DNA of 64,000 bases from Ligustrum vulgare (taxonomy: Eukaryota > Streptophyta > Magnoliopsida > Lamiales > Oleaceae). The notes beneath the pieces are model-generated. The model did no database searches and had not been told where the DNA came from. It saw only the letters and a list, made by a program, of their open reading frames with translations. Within the stretch, counting starts at the first letter, position 1, and every line of letters begins with the position of its first letter. The stretch spans positions 99,093,925 through 99,157,924 of the forward strand of contig OY743168.1 in assembly GCA_963555705.1 (NCBI GenBank), read 5' to 3'. The translations under genes were made by a program, and so were the position numbers. Positions 47,085 to 58,739 of the stretch are shown here, one piece after another.

Positions 47085-48575
47085 TGTGACCTAGCTAACA
47101 CTTGTGACCTAAGGTATTGTATGTGATTTTGGGTATTTAAATATGGGTATTGATTTATTCGTTGTGACCTAGGCATCAAATGTGACCTAGGGTATTGATT
47201 GTGAATTTGGGTATTTCACCAGATTAGAGATGTGACCTGAAACCAAGTTTGGGTATTGTGTCATTGTTTGGGTACTGATTTAGTCATTGTGACCTAGGTT
47301 TCGTTTGTGACCTAGAGTATTGAATGTGAACTTGGAGCTATCATGTGTGACCTAATGTATGTCCCCATAGTTTCAAGACCTCTAATACCCAAGGCTATGT
47401 AAAGAGAATGGAAAAAACCACAGCCAGTGAATACTTTATCTAGAGATAACAAGACTTTAAATTAGCCCCAAATCCACTCTGGCTCAGTGATGCATCATTA
47501 ACTATTTCAAATTTCAGGAAAAGGAAGTTCTTGAAAATCTATTAAGATAGGTCACGTCTTTTTTTCATTAAAGAAAATAAGACTTTGAAACCAACATCCC
47601 AGGCCTATTAAATTTTATCAAAATTTAGGTCAAATTGCAGATATACAAAGTCAGAGATGTTAAAAAAGTAGCAGTCTAGGATCAAAAGATTTGCACCAAA
47701 ATAGCTACAGGAATATTATATATAGTTCTAAGATTTTCCATATATTATGTAAGAGAAAATTTCCATTCAAGTACTATCATATGTGACCTAGGGTATTGAT
47801 TGTGAATTTGGGTATTTCACTTGTATAGAGATGTTCTGTTGACATTGACCTTGAACCAACTTTGAGTATTGTATGTGATTTCAGTATTCTCATGTATGTG
47901 ACCTGAAACCAACTTTGGGTATTGTTTCCTTGTTTGAGTATTGATTTATTCTTTGTGACCTAAGTACCATATGTGACGTAGGATATTGAATGTGAACTTG
48001 TTTATGTCACTAGTATGGAGATGGTCTGCTGACATTGACCTCCAGACAACTCTGTGTATTGTATGTGATTTCAGTATTCGCATGTATGTGACCTGAAACC
48101 AACTTTGGGTATTGATTCATTTTATGTGACCTCTGTATTTCAAAGATGTGACGTGAAAGCTTATTGGTATTTAATGGTGGTGACCTTAATCTAATTTTGA
48201 TGGCAAAGTTTGATTTTGCATTCTAAAGGCATGCTGCAGAGATTTTTAATATATAAAACTGCATCTTATAAGACATATTGAATCTCGCAGTGTAGAACTT
48301 GGGGGGCACATATTGTGTAGATTTTGGTTTACATAATTAGTGAGTCCCTCAACTTATAGTTATAAGAAAATTAATTTTTTGTCAAACCTGGTCATTTACT
48401 TTCTAGGTCAGTGATTAAACAAATAAGATTAAAAAATATGTTTAGCTTGGCTTTCAAGTATCAAACTGCTCAATAGGCATGAGTCTCTTGGTTTGTGTAA
48501 TACACTGATGTGTAACCTGAAGATTGTTTGTGTAATAAGATTTTCTCTATTGATGTACCTTAATGTGACCCTGTT
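47085..48575 (+). repeat. Dispersed TGTGACCT octamer cluster in intron 1 of the DUF1985-Ulp1 gene
   Basis: TGTGACCT occurs on the plus strand at 47085, 47103, 47163, 47181, 47231, 47288, 47306 and 47346, and about ten more exact or one-off copies follow to 48570. They are embedded in loosely repeated phrases ('tgtgacctagggtattgattgtgaatttgggtat' in pieces; 'gtgacctgaaaccaactttg'). Expected chance density of an exact octamer is about one per 65 kb per strand. Confidence 0.85.
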
Positions 48576-49589
48576 TCTATTGATTTGGAATGCACATATA
48601 CTGGTGGACTAATGTTGTGACTTACACTATTCGTCAACAGAAATGGAAGTACACTATTCCCGAGGGAGAATGGTTTCCAGGGAAAATTACCTCCAATGTC
48701 ACAAAGAATGCTCCGACCAACTTCAAATCCAAACTAAATGATAGTCAAAAAGAGATACTGGCTAACACATGTTTCTCATATTTTGTCGACTGCCATGAGA
48801 TAGTGCTCCAGCCACAATTATTACACTTTTTTCTGCTGAGGATGGTTGAACAATTGAACCCGCAGGAGATGTGGTTCCTTATTGCCGGTAGATATGTTAG
48901 ATTTGCTCTGCCCGAGTTCATGCTCGTTACAGGTTTAAGATATGAAGGCGTTGACAACCGGAGGACTCTTGAGAATTTACCTTCCAGAATAAAAGATACA
49001 TACTTTGGCCATTTGAACACCGTAACGAATGAAGACATCAGAGATGTGTACTTGGGAGTCACAGATGCACCAGATCATGACGTAGTGAGGCTCGAAATTC
49101 TGTATTTGATCACATCATATTTTTTGTCTACATCATACAAGAAGGTGGTTGATGATTACCTGTTTCCCCTTGTCGAAGATTTTGATATAATGAAGATGTA
49201 TCCATGGGGGAGGGAAATATTCGAAATATCAATTACTTCGTTGAAGGATGCCTTGAAGAAGAGGAATTCTCATTACCGACTAGGGGGTTTTTTTACTTGC
49301 CTTTCAAGTATGGATCTATGAGATCGTACCAATATTAAATGACAGAGTAACCACAAGGATTCGGAGCATGTCACCCCGAATCCTTAATTGGCGTGCCGAT
49401 AAGACACATGTGTACTCCACCATCGAGGACAAGATATTCTCAGAACCAAATGTAAGTTTTTGAAAGTAATTTTAGTTAGCCTCTTAACAGATAGGACAGA
49501 CTATGACAATAAACTTATGGTCTTTTTTACATGTGGCACGTTTCAATGTCCTAATGGTAGTAGAGTTTATCACATTTTGTAGTATCTAT

Positions 49590-50830
49590 GTGTGTAGGAG
49601 GTCACATTATATGTCACCCTAGTCACTAACCAAATATTTTCTGAGGTCACATGTATTGTCAATCAGGTCACAATTCATGCTTCAATTAGTGATATAGGAA
49701 TGTTAAAATGTCATTCAATTAGTTTAACACCCTTAGCACATATTAGTTCAGCTGGTCACAATCTTGATTTTCTGAGGTCACATTTGTTGCAATTCAGTTC
49801 ACACTTCATGCTTCAATTAGTGATATAGGAATGTCAAAATGTCTTACTATTTTTTATTAACACCCTTAGCGCATATACTTCACCAGGTCACAGTCTTGGT
49901 TTCCACACGAACTTTACAACCATGTTTATGTAATTATCTAATTCAACACAATTTTATTTCCTTCATTCTGGATACAGATTGAATTGTGTGATCTTGATCC
50001 TAGTGATCTGGAGATGATGCAACCATACATGATTGGTGTCAAATACCATAAGCCACGTCAACCGTGTGATGACGTAGGTTCAGCTCAAAAACCTATTGCT
50101 GGTCAACTGATGATTACATATGATAAATCAGCCCATAAAGATAAAATAAATGATGATGATGACGACTTTGTCGATCCCCCACCTGCACAGCAAAAGTCAT
50201 TAGGTGTGTTTGAGTCTCCAACAGATCAAGCTAGGGCAGAATTTGATGAGGATGCTTTCATGGACAGTCCGAGCCCCGCCTTTGAAGATATAATCCTTAC
50301 CGACGACACAAATTCAGAGGAGGGTCCATCTGATAACGTAATTCATTTAGTTTACACTAAAAATTTATTTACCTTTGAAACAAAAACTAATACAAATGTA
50401 ATCTGTGGTATACAGGTGTTTCAGCGTTGGAAGATAGAATTGAAAGATGAAATTGCTCAGGTGAAGTCACAGAACAAAGATTTGAGTTTGGCTGTGAATG
50501 AACTAAAGTCACAAGTTGCGGTCCTACGTTCAAACAGGAGCCAAGAACTGCAAGAAATTGTTCAGACACAAAATGTACTGAAGAATGAGATGACAGAGTT
50601 AAAGACAAATATTACATTCATGTCAGATTCTGTTTCCGAAATGATATCAAGTGCACTTGAGGCATTTAAAGATAAATTGAGTGACATGCATAGGGATCAT
50701 GATAAGCAGGATAGCATGGCGTTGGAGGTAACTTCAAATTCATGTTTCTTTTTTGTTTTGGGTCTCAACCTCATTCTCAATGTTTAACATGCATGTATAT
50801 TTGTTATCTGAGGTCACATGACCATGAAAT
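49590..50830 (-). repeat. AGGTCACA octamers in later introns, opposite orientation
   Basis: On the plus strand GGTCACA/AGGTCAC occurs near 49600, 49640, 49668, 49758, 49778, 49887 and 50813, with a diverged direct repeat 'ttcatgcttcaattagtgatataggaatgt' in pieces at about 49675 and 49803. These are the reverse complement of the intron-1 motif, so orientation flips within the gene. Confidence 0.75.
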
Positions 50831-52769
50831 AACTTTGTGTTCCAGACATGCATTCCACTATTTTTGAGGATATGTTTTTAGGCAGGGAAAAAACTCAGAA
50901 CAACAATCTGATGCCAAAGGGAAGGGAAAGTGTTTCCTTGAAGAACAGATCCCTGAATATTATCAGACTCCATCCTTTGATTTAGGGATGGGATTCATCC
51001 AAACTCCTGCACCATCTAGTAGACCTGACTTTGTGGTTCCAAATGACGAAATACAAGGAAATCTGGATAAAATAGTAGCTGCTGTGGTTCAGGAATCCAA
51101 AATTGACAATGAACAGGTATATTTATTACACCGAAGTCACAATGTTATATCTCATTTCCATTTTTACCAAGTTTACCAACCTGTGTCACCGTTTTCACTG
51201 TTGCATCACACTTCAGATAACACCCACAAGTGCTCCAACGTCGGGGCTTCCAGTTAAGAGGGCAACAAGACCAACTAGAGCATTGCAATCTCCATTTGTC
51301 GCTGGGCAAGGAAAACACAACAACCAATCTGCAATTGTAATTGTCTTTGAGAAATGTGACCAGAATGCGGATGATGCAGACATCATGGCATTCAAGAATT
51401 GGTTCAATAGAGGCTACAAACCAAAGACAAAGTAAGACATAAATTGTAAAGTACTAGATCCAGTTTTTTAACCATATAAGACAGATCTTGTGACCATATC
51501 TTCACTTCATTGGCTTTGTAGGAAGAAATTCAACGATGAAGATGATGAGATCTCTCCACCTTTTCAGTTTGGACCAATCCCTGTTGGATACAAAATGTGG
51601 TGGCATGCACTTATAGATCCAGATTCATCGCTTTGTAGCACGGTTAGAATCTTTGCACCGTTACACAGTTTCATTTTCTCGCGTCACAAACCAATCATTG
51701 CAAGTGAACATTACTTAGTAAGACACTTTGATTCCATTACAAGATGTGCATTGTTTCTATGCTACAGCACATGGACGCGTGTTTCTATTACATTCGTCAG
51801 GAAGCACGACATGGTCCGAATGTACAGCGTAGATTCACGACAACTGACTTGACTTTCCAGGCATTGATCAAGGATGTGTACCCACTTTTTCTGAAAGACT
51901 AATCCACCCTATTGTCCAAGCCTTACCTAACTGACGTTATGAGAGGTGAAATATTGGACATGAATGCTCCATGGAAAGACGTTGACTTTGTGCTCATGTC
52001 GATCTTGCCCACCAACCGTGCACACTGGATGCTCGCAAAGCTCAATATATGGAAGCATTCGGTATTGATACTTAATTCATGCTCTAGAACCTATACGCCG
52101 AACATGGTGTATGAAGGGATTCAACCTTTCTTGAAGCTCATCCCTGAATTGATGAAACACATTGGCATTTGGAGCAGTGCATCCGACCTGCCTCACAAGG
52201 ATCTTTTGTGGTTGGAAGCATCTGTGGCACATGATATCCCTCAACAGCAAAATGGGTATGGACATGATGTTAGATTCCAGATACTGTAAATTTCTATATA
52301 GATCTCTATTGATTACACATGTCTATTTGTCTTTATTTAAGCACGATTGTGGCATATTTGTGATTAAGTATGCGCAGTATGTGTTACATAACAAGATCAA
52401 GTCAATGCCAAAGGATTTTGACACTACACGTGCACGGATGGACATAGCCGCAACACTTTACAAGCACAGACAAGTAAAAACTAACACATCACGTCCTATA
52501 AGGAGATGAGACAGCATTGTCATAGCGGACGACTGATTTTCTGTCTAATCAATTGGTGCAACATCGTATATATAGGCAACACTTTTTTTCCCTTTTTGAA
52601 ATTAACAGATGCAATGTGATGTAATTACTCTGGACGCATTTTAGTTATATTTTGTTTATTTCCTTTTTGGGTCATGTACATTTTCGTTATGTTTTCAGTA
52701 TGATTCATTCTCCTTAATGCGTCGTGTTCAAAATTACATCGTGTTTCATGTCCCATGTTATTCATACCA

Positions 52770-53530
52770 GGTCACAACGTATTCATACTAGGTCACACAT
52801 CAATCATATTACGTCACATGATGTTAATACCAGGTTTAGTGTTATTAATACAAAGAACAAGGTTTGTAGAACATGTTACATATGAGTCATATCTGGTCAC
52901 ATGTTATCCACACTAGGTCACATGTTATCAAGACTAGGTCACATGTTAAGACTCGGTCACATGTTATTCACACTAGGTCACATGTTATCAAGACTAGGTC
53001 ACATGTTATCCACACTAGGTCACATGTTATTAAGACTAGGTCACATGTTAAGACTATGTCACATGTCATTACAGCAGGGCAAATATAACTCATTCGAGGG
53101 CACGTGTGCTTCATAACAGATCACATGTTATTCACACTAGGTCATATGTTATGAAGCCTAGGACACATTTTGATAAGACTAGGTCACATGTTGTTCATGC
53201 CAGATCATGTAGTACTCAAATCACCTAACGAGTCAATAACAAAAATTGGTAATTATTACTCATAACATGTCACCTGATATTCATACAATGCAACATTGTT
53301 CTTACAGTAGGGTACATATTACTTATTCGAGGTCACGTGTGCTTCATACCAGGTCACATGTTACTCACACTAGGTTACATGTTATTCACACTAGGTCACA
53401 TGTTATTAACACTGGGTCACATGTTATTCACACTAGGTTACATGTTATTCACACTAGGTCACATGTTATTAACACTGGGTCACATGTAATTGACGCCAGG
53501 TCACATAGTACTCAAATCACGTAACAAGTT
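52770..53530 (+). repeat. 21-bp minisatellites built on GGTCACATGTTAT between the two convergent genes
   Basis: The first array, about 52895-53075, has eight or nine units such as 'ggtcacatgttatcaagacta' (some shortened to 18 bp). The second array, about 53355-53505, has seven units such as 'ggtcacatgttattcacacta'. Degenerate copies connect them. Because 21 and 18 are multiples of three, plus-strand frames stay open and mimic repetitive proteins. Confidence 0.92.
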
Positions 53531-53669
53531 CATTATGTAACTCATTGTAAAACAAATGAAAAAATAATGATCTTGCAATTACATCCACAAGTGGGAATTA
53601 CAAATTCTAAAACTATGAAGGTATCAAGTAAATGGGAATTACAGATTCTAAAATTATGAAGGTATCAAT

Positions 53670-56600
53670 TCATTTACTGATGGGAGTAAAGCTTGTGCAA
53701 GAACGCCTATTGTGACTTGTGCTTCCACAACGCCCACACTTCATTGATTGCCTCTTTTCCAACACTGATCTTTTTCTCTTCTCAGCTGGTCTTCCCGAGC
53801 TTCTTTTTTGGTTTGGAGGTAATACTACAATTTCTTTTAATTCATATGGAACTTTCCATTCATTCGGATTACCAACCGGGAAGACAGATTCCTGATATGC
53901 GGCCTTATATGCAACAATTGTGTAATAGTACGAACAGCATTCGTAAGGATCCCTTTTCGTGAAATCAATAACAGCTAGTGCATGTGGACACGGTAATAGG
54001 TCAACTTGAAACATCCTACATGTACATGTCATTTGTTCTATGTCAACGACAAATGACGAGCTTTCATCTCTAACAGAAAATAGTGTATGATTTGTTGATG
54101 ATACCTGCATCAAGTTATCATTACTCAGATTTCACAAAACAGTTGAAATTATCAAAGCCATGCAAATGGTCAAATTTTTATTGCATACCTTTAATCGCCG
54201 CACTCCTGCGCTGCATTCCCTCATTAACTTTTCGTACTTGTTCGATAGCTTTGTGAAAGTTCCATGTGCAATGTCCCTATTCTTGCAGAACCAATCATGT
54301 ACTGTTTGCCTCAAAGATTCTAATAATGCCACAATATGATAGTTCTTAGCTGATTTTGTCACTGCATTAACAGACTCTACAATGTTCGACGTCATTGTCG
54401 AAAATCTGTTCGCCGGCATGTGGTATCGTGACCACCTTTCATATCATACGTCCTTCTAAATAAATGACACAAATAAAACAACATCAGTGCGATACTCTTG
54501 TGACATGATCATGTTCAAATATTTGTACAATGTTTATGGACTTACCAAATAACCCCTTATGTATCCACTAATTGAGTCCAGGTGGAGCATGTGATACTCA
54601 AACTCTGCTAGGGTGTATGCGCGAACTGCCAAATTGAAAGTTTGTGTGATATTGTGACCTGATTTGTCATAATGTTTCTTCAAGTTCTGCAAGAGGTGAT
54701 AAGAACATATACCATGACATGTTCCAGGGTAGATCTTTTCAATAGCATTCCTGATACTTTGATAGGGCGCATATTTGTTATTTAATTTGTGATATTTCCT
54801 CTTATTCCATTGAAATTAAATGCTTAAATTGTAGATATTAATCATATTTTATGATTTGTGGATTAGGTGGAGAATTGAGATCAAATTGGACTCAAATCAC
54901 AAATTGGAAAGAAGAAGTTTGGAACTCTAAAGTATACAATCAGATCAGGACTTTGAATAAGGCGTGGGCACGCCTTATTGATTTTGAAAGGCAGCAACAT
55001 AAATTGGACTACTCTTTGAAAAGCCCAACAATACAATTTTTTGGCCCATCTACTACCCTAGGAAAGTCTCTGGACCAATGGGAAGAGGAGAAGCTGGCAA
55101 CACAATTGAAAAGAGAAAAGAATTGCTGAAAAAAAGAGGACTCTCGGCTGCCAACAAATTAAGGATTGGAAAAAGGACATCTTTTGAAAAAAGGAGACTC
55201 TCATGACTTATCCCAAAAAAAAAAGGCTGGACACTCCTGCACGTTAAAAAGAGAGAGAATAAATAAAAAAAAAGAAGAAAAAAAGGAAGGAGAAGAAAGA
55301 GGAGGCTGCAACATGTTTCGTCAATTTCTAGAGTTTGATATCAATTTTTATTATTATTTCTTTTAGTTTTTATTTTCCAAATGTTTATGGATAGTTAAAT
55401 CCATTATTCCAGTTCAAGGTTATTCAAAGTTTGATTCGCCAAGAATTGTGAGATCTAATTAAATTTAATTTGTTCTTTAATTGTTTTCTATTTATATGTC
55501 TTTTGCTTATGAATGAAGTTGTTATTTTGATTGATTAATTCAAAGTGCACGTTGTTTTAATTATCAAAATAACACTTAGCCAATTAGAAATCTAAATCCG
55601 TAATTGTTTAGGTTTTCTAATACAGGTGGCAAATAACATAGTTAATTATAGACTGATTTTTGACTCATGTTATGAAGGCATATAACCTAACTTAAATGAA
55701 TCACACGTGTGAATTTGTTGGTTAGAATTGGTAGTTTCTCTAGAAATTAATGCTATTGGTAAATTAAATCCTACGATCGTATTTAGGGTTGTTTATTGAT
55801 TAAGGAAATAATTAACGAGCGTCTCTTGATTATCGATAAAGTAAGGAGAGATAGGTTGTTAGATCGTATCAATGACCATAACCAATTTAGACAATGATTT
55901 AAGGGTTTTATTCTTGCATCGATGATCAATTCTATGAATCGATACTGAGATTATACCTTGGGCTGGATATTTGTTAAATTCGATATTTCCAAAAAATTTA
56001 ATTTCGCACTCGTTATTTACAATTGATTTTGCATTCAAAAACTCAAAAACCCCCCTTTATTTTTAATTCATTGCTTTTAATTTTCCCGAAGAATTAAATC
56101 TAACCAGTCTCTGTGGATTCGACATTGCTCACCACTATTGCAATTTATTTTTATGAGAGCAAGAAAATATTATTATTTGTTGGATTCAACACCCACCATA
56201 CTTTCATGCCGATCTGACACAAAACACAACCCTTCCCTACTTCCGTACGCCCTCTTAAACTGTTCAAAGAATCATCCCCAAGATTTGTCATTCTCATTAT
56301 CCCCAATACCAAAGGCAAGCAAAAAAAATCTATTGTTGGCATCCTGAGTACATGCCGTGAATAGAGTACCCACATAGTGTCCGTTAAGATATGTGCCATT
56401 AACAACTGGCCTACAATTCATCCATCCACGAATTGATGCACCAAATTCCATAAAGCAGTACTCAAATCGATTTTGACTGTCAATCTTCATCCCTGTGACG
56501 GAGCCGGGATTTGTAGTTTCCAGTACATGCAAAAAACTCGGCACTTGTTGAAATGATTCCTTTGGGCCCCCCATAATATCTTCAATGTCTTCTCTCTAGA

Positions 56601-57443
56601 TCTCCAAGATTTTACGTAATTCAGTGAAACTCCATATGTATGCAATATGTCGTTGCACATGTCATTTGGAGTGTATATAGTTCTTGTGGAGTTATACTTG
56701 TACTTTATGCAAGTGGAGACAACGGAGTTGGACACTTGCCTGTGTGACCCCAAAACTACATTTGATGGACATACATGTCCATCATGTATGTATCTAATTT
56801 GAAATAAGTCTGTCTTCCCCAACCTAGATGACCTACACAACCATTTACAGACACTATGCGAACACCTAACAACGTACTCCTTCTTGTCCAACCGAACAAC
56901 CATGAATTCGAACGTATGTTGTATCGCATAAAATGCCAAGCTCATTTTTAGAGTCTCTTTATTCTTAAAAATCCTTCGCTCTTCAACCTCTCTAGCATCA
57001 GCATTCACCACAATTGTGACCAGATTATCATCCACCTCGCACGATCCCTCCACCGTTGCATTACATATTTCGTTAGCCATCTCATGTAATGAAAATTGTT
57101 CATCATTGAACCTGTGGCCCATTGTAATAGGATCCATAAAAGGGAAAACATCATTGTTCCGTCCATTTTCCACGTTTGTAACTTCGATCATTATGGGATA
57201 CTTGGCAGGGTCGTTATCAATGCGTTTCAATGACAGATAAGAGATAACATTGTTGTCACTCTTAATTCTAACCGGTTGTATATCACTATTCAATGCATAA
57301 CTCATTGACACTGCCACCTTCTTACGGTCAAATCCAAATTCTGTCATAACTGTTTCCAACAATCTCGAATAATCACAGTCTTCATTCACGATCACCAACG
57401 CAGAATGTGATCCATACAGCATGCAAATGTGGATGTATCCCAT
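53670..57443 (-). pseudogene. MuDR-type transposase of the MULE, broken
   Basis: From the ATG at 57443 the first block (to about 56595) has the MuDR N-terminal DNA-binding domain: FKNKETLKMSLAFYAIQH, then C-K-W-L-C and IRYIHDGHVC. A frameshift near 56595 separates it from MGGPKESFQQVP and the DDE region CRPVVNGTYLNG...LAFGIGDNEND. The first catalytic Asp appears as Asn (VNGT for the usual VDGT). At 56174 the frame is cut by a 1.4-kb insertion and resumes at 54779 (YAPYQSI, then HGICSYHLLQNLK). Further down come TSNIVESVNA, a SWIM zinc finger (CTC...CPHA, about 54010) and a CCHC knuckle (CGRCGSTSHNRRSC, about 53720). It ends at 53670, so domain order is complete for a ~750-aa MULE transposase, but the protein cannot be made intact. 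Confidence 0.85.
54780..56173. mobile_element. 1.4-kb insertion inside the MULE transposase gene
   Basis: TATTTGTT is directly repeated at both edges (54772-54779 and 56174-56181), and the transposase reading frame is continuous if the insert is ignored. The interior holds a perfect palindrome 'aaggcgtgggcacgcctt' (about 54959-54976), an A/G-rich tract (55240-55305) and near the right end 'ctctgtggattcgacattgc', a phrase found in the non-coding parts of many plant LTR elements. Terminal inverted repeats are not evident and no transposase or pol frame is present. Class uncertain: an 8-bp duplication would suit hAT, the interior suits a non-autonomous retroelement. Confidence 0.7.
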
Positions 57444-58420
57444 GTCTGCACATTATGTTGGACACATTAGTCAATCATATACATAACAATCCTAATATTA
57501 TTAGTTCATTAGGTCACAAAGTTTTACATCCACATTTTGAATACTTCTTCACATATGTAGCTTGTCAATGTGAGAATTAAAATCACTCAGGTATCATATA
57601 ATTAATACACCAGCCACTCCAGAAACAACATTTAAACCTCTGGTCACATGGTCACGTACTAATTACCTCAGGTCACACGACCACAGTTCAACACAAATAT
57701 CATGACAGAAGCGAATTTGATTACAACGTCAGGTCAAATTGTACAAGGTCTGATGCAGTTTTATTATGTTGATTCAGGACAATGTGGACCAGATCTGGTC
57801 TTTGAAAACAATATCAGGTCAAGAGTTTAGGTGAAAGACATTAACAGGTAACTTAATACTTAATTTGTTAAAAGAATTATCCTTAATTTCAATTTATTCG
57901 CACTCATTTCAAGGAATACATCATATACATTAATGATATATGAGGTCACATATGGTACATCACAAATTATATCATCGTTGTCGAGGAAACTATCGTAAAT
58001 TATATACTGTAACCATTACATTATCAAATATAAATAAATTACCCCTATAAATTGATATTCCTTCTTTCTATCAACCTGTTAGAGACCATCCAACGTCCGA
58101 TAGCTAATACACGGGGATGATTTTATGTGACCTCCGTAATTTCTTCAGTCGACGACAATGGAAGATTACAGTGACAATTGAAATGATTGTGGCTTTCGTA
58201 ATTACTTCAGTAACTAGTAAATGAGGAATGAAATCAAAATTGGGAATTGTAAGAGACCTGTGTAATATGGTAAATTTGTGTAACAGATTCCTTGATTTCA
58301 GCGTGAATATTTGAATTGTCGTTTCCATATATATATATATGACCTGAAAAATGAAATAATATGAATTGTTTTCTATTTATGATATGGTATAATAAATGGG
58401 CTGAGATGTGTATTTTTCCC
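57444..58420 (-). promoter_or_regulatory. Upstream region of the MULE transposase, with further AGGTCAC motifs
   Basis: About 1 kb between the transposase ATG and the right end of the MULE. GGTCACA/AGGTCA occurs near 57511, 57640, 57648, 57673, 57731, 57814 and 57946 (plus strand), plus TGTGACCT near 58127. No TATA box could be chosen with confidence. Confidence 0.5.
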
Positions 58421-58439
58421 TTTTAACAATTTTAAGGTA

Positions 58440-58495
58440 GTCCATGTAATCTACATATCTATCTATATCTATATCTATATCTATATTTTTATCTA
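58440..58495 (+). repeat. (ATCTAT)n simple repeat
   Basis: Seven or eight hexamer-like units between the MULE and the next exon-like region. Confidence 0.8.
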
Positions 58496-58739
58496 TAAAA
58501 GGAATTAAGTCTTGCACAATCTCCCACTCAAATCTCCCGTCCATCCATCATATTAAAAAAATAAAAATAAAAAATACGAAAACCAGTTCACATATGCCAA
58601 CCTCGGTTTTGGCTCCCACAGCAATTCAAAACATTATTTAATGCCATATATCCTGGCATGTAAGAAAGCATTGATACACGAGTCTGAACTTCAAAAAATT
58701 GAAAATTTAAAAAACTAAAAACTCAATACCCTAATCATC

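Larger units (their letters stand above)
46879..52509 (+). pseudogene. DUF1985 plus Ulp1 (C48) cysteine protease gene of the MULE, broken
   Basis: In-phase exons: 46879-47010 (basic, KKRKRESGKGK, NLS-like), 48641-49451 (DUF1985: FALPEFMLVTGLRYEG then YL..SYFLS), 49978-50337, 50416-50727 (coiled-coil, heptad-like), 50886-51116, 51217-51431, 51522-51642, and 51768 onward. The last part has the Ulp1 features: VDFVLM, AHW (catalytic His), VLILNS, then HDCGIF with the catalytic Cys, and ends TSRPIRR. Two lesions are seen: a one-base excess in the T7 run 49288-49294 that throws the end of DUF1985 out of frame, and an in-frame TAA at 51900-51902 between the HMDACFYYIR block and the protease core. 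Ulp1 proteases cleave SUMO-like modifiers; the transposon-borne group has unproven targets. The T-run frameshift could be a sequencing error, but the stop is separate. Confidence 0.82.
46481..58420. mobile_element. Mutator-like element (MULE), 11.9 kb, with Ulp1-type protease gene
   Basis: TTTTAACAA lies immediately outside both ends (46472-46480 and 58421-58429), the 9-bp duplication expected for Mutator. The left end GTGGAAATTACGGGAAAAAC and reversed right end GGGAAAAATACACATCTC are only weakly similar; a second similar pair lies ~60-80 bp further in ('cacatttcaggttata' / 'catttttcaggtcata'). Inside, two gene blocks point at each other: DUF1985-Ulp1 on plus (46879-52509) and MuDR transposase on minus (57443-53670). 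This arrangement is known for plant MULEs that carry Ulp1-like proteases (Kaonashi-type). Both genes are broken, and the transposase is split by a later 1.4-kb insertion. Confidence 0.78.

Noticed and set aside
52873..53524. Repetitive open frames (SHVIHTR, HMLSRLG and similar)
   Set aside because: They exist only because the minisatellite unit is 21 or 18 bp, so all frames stay open. No start context or neighbouring exons.
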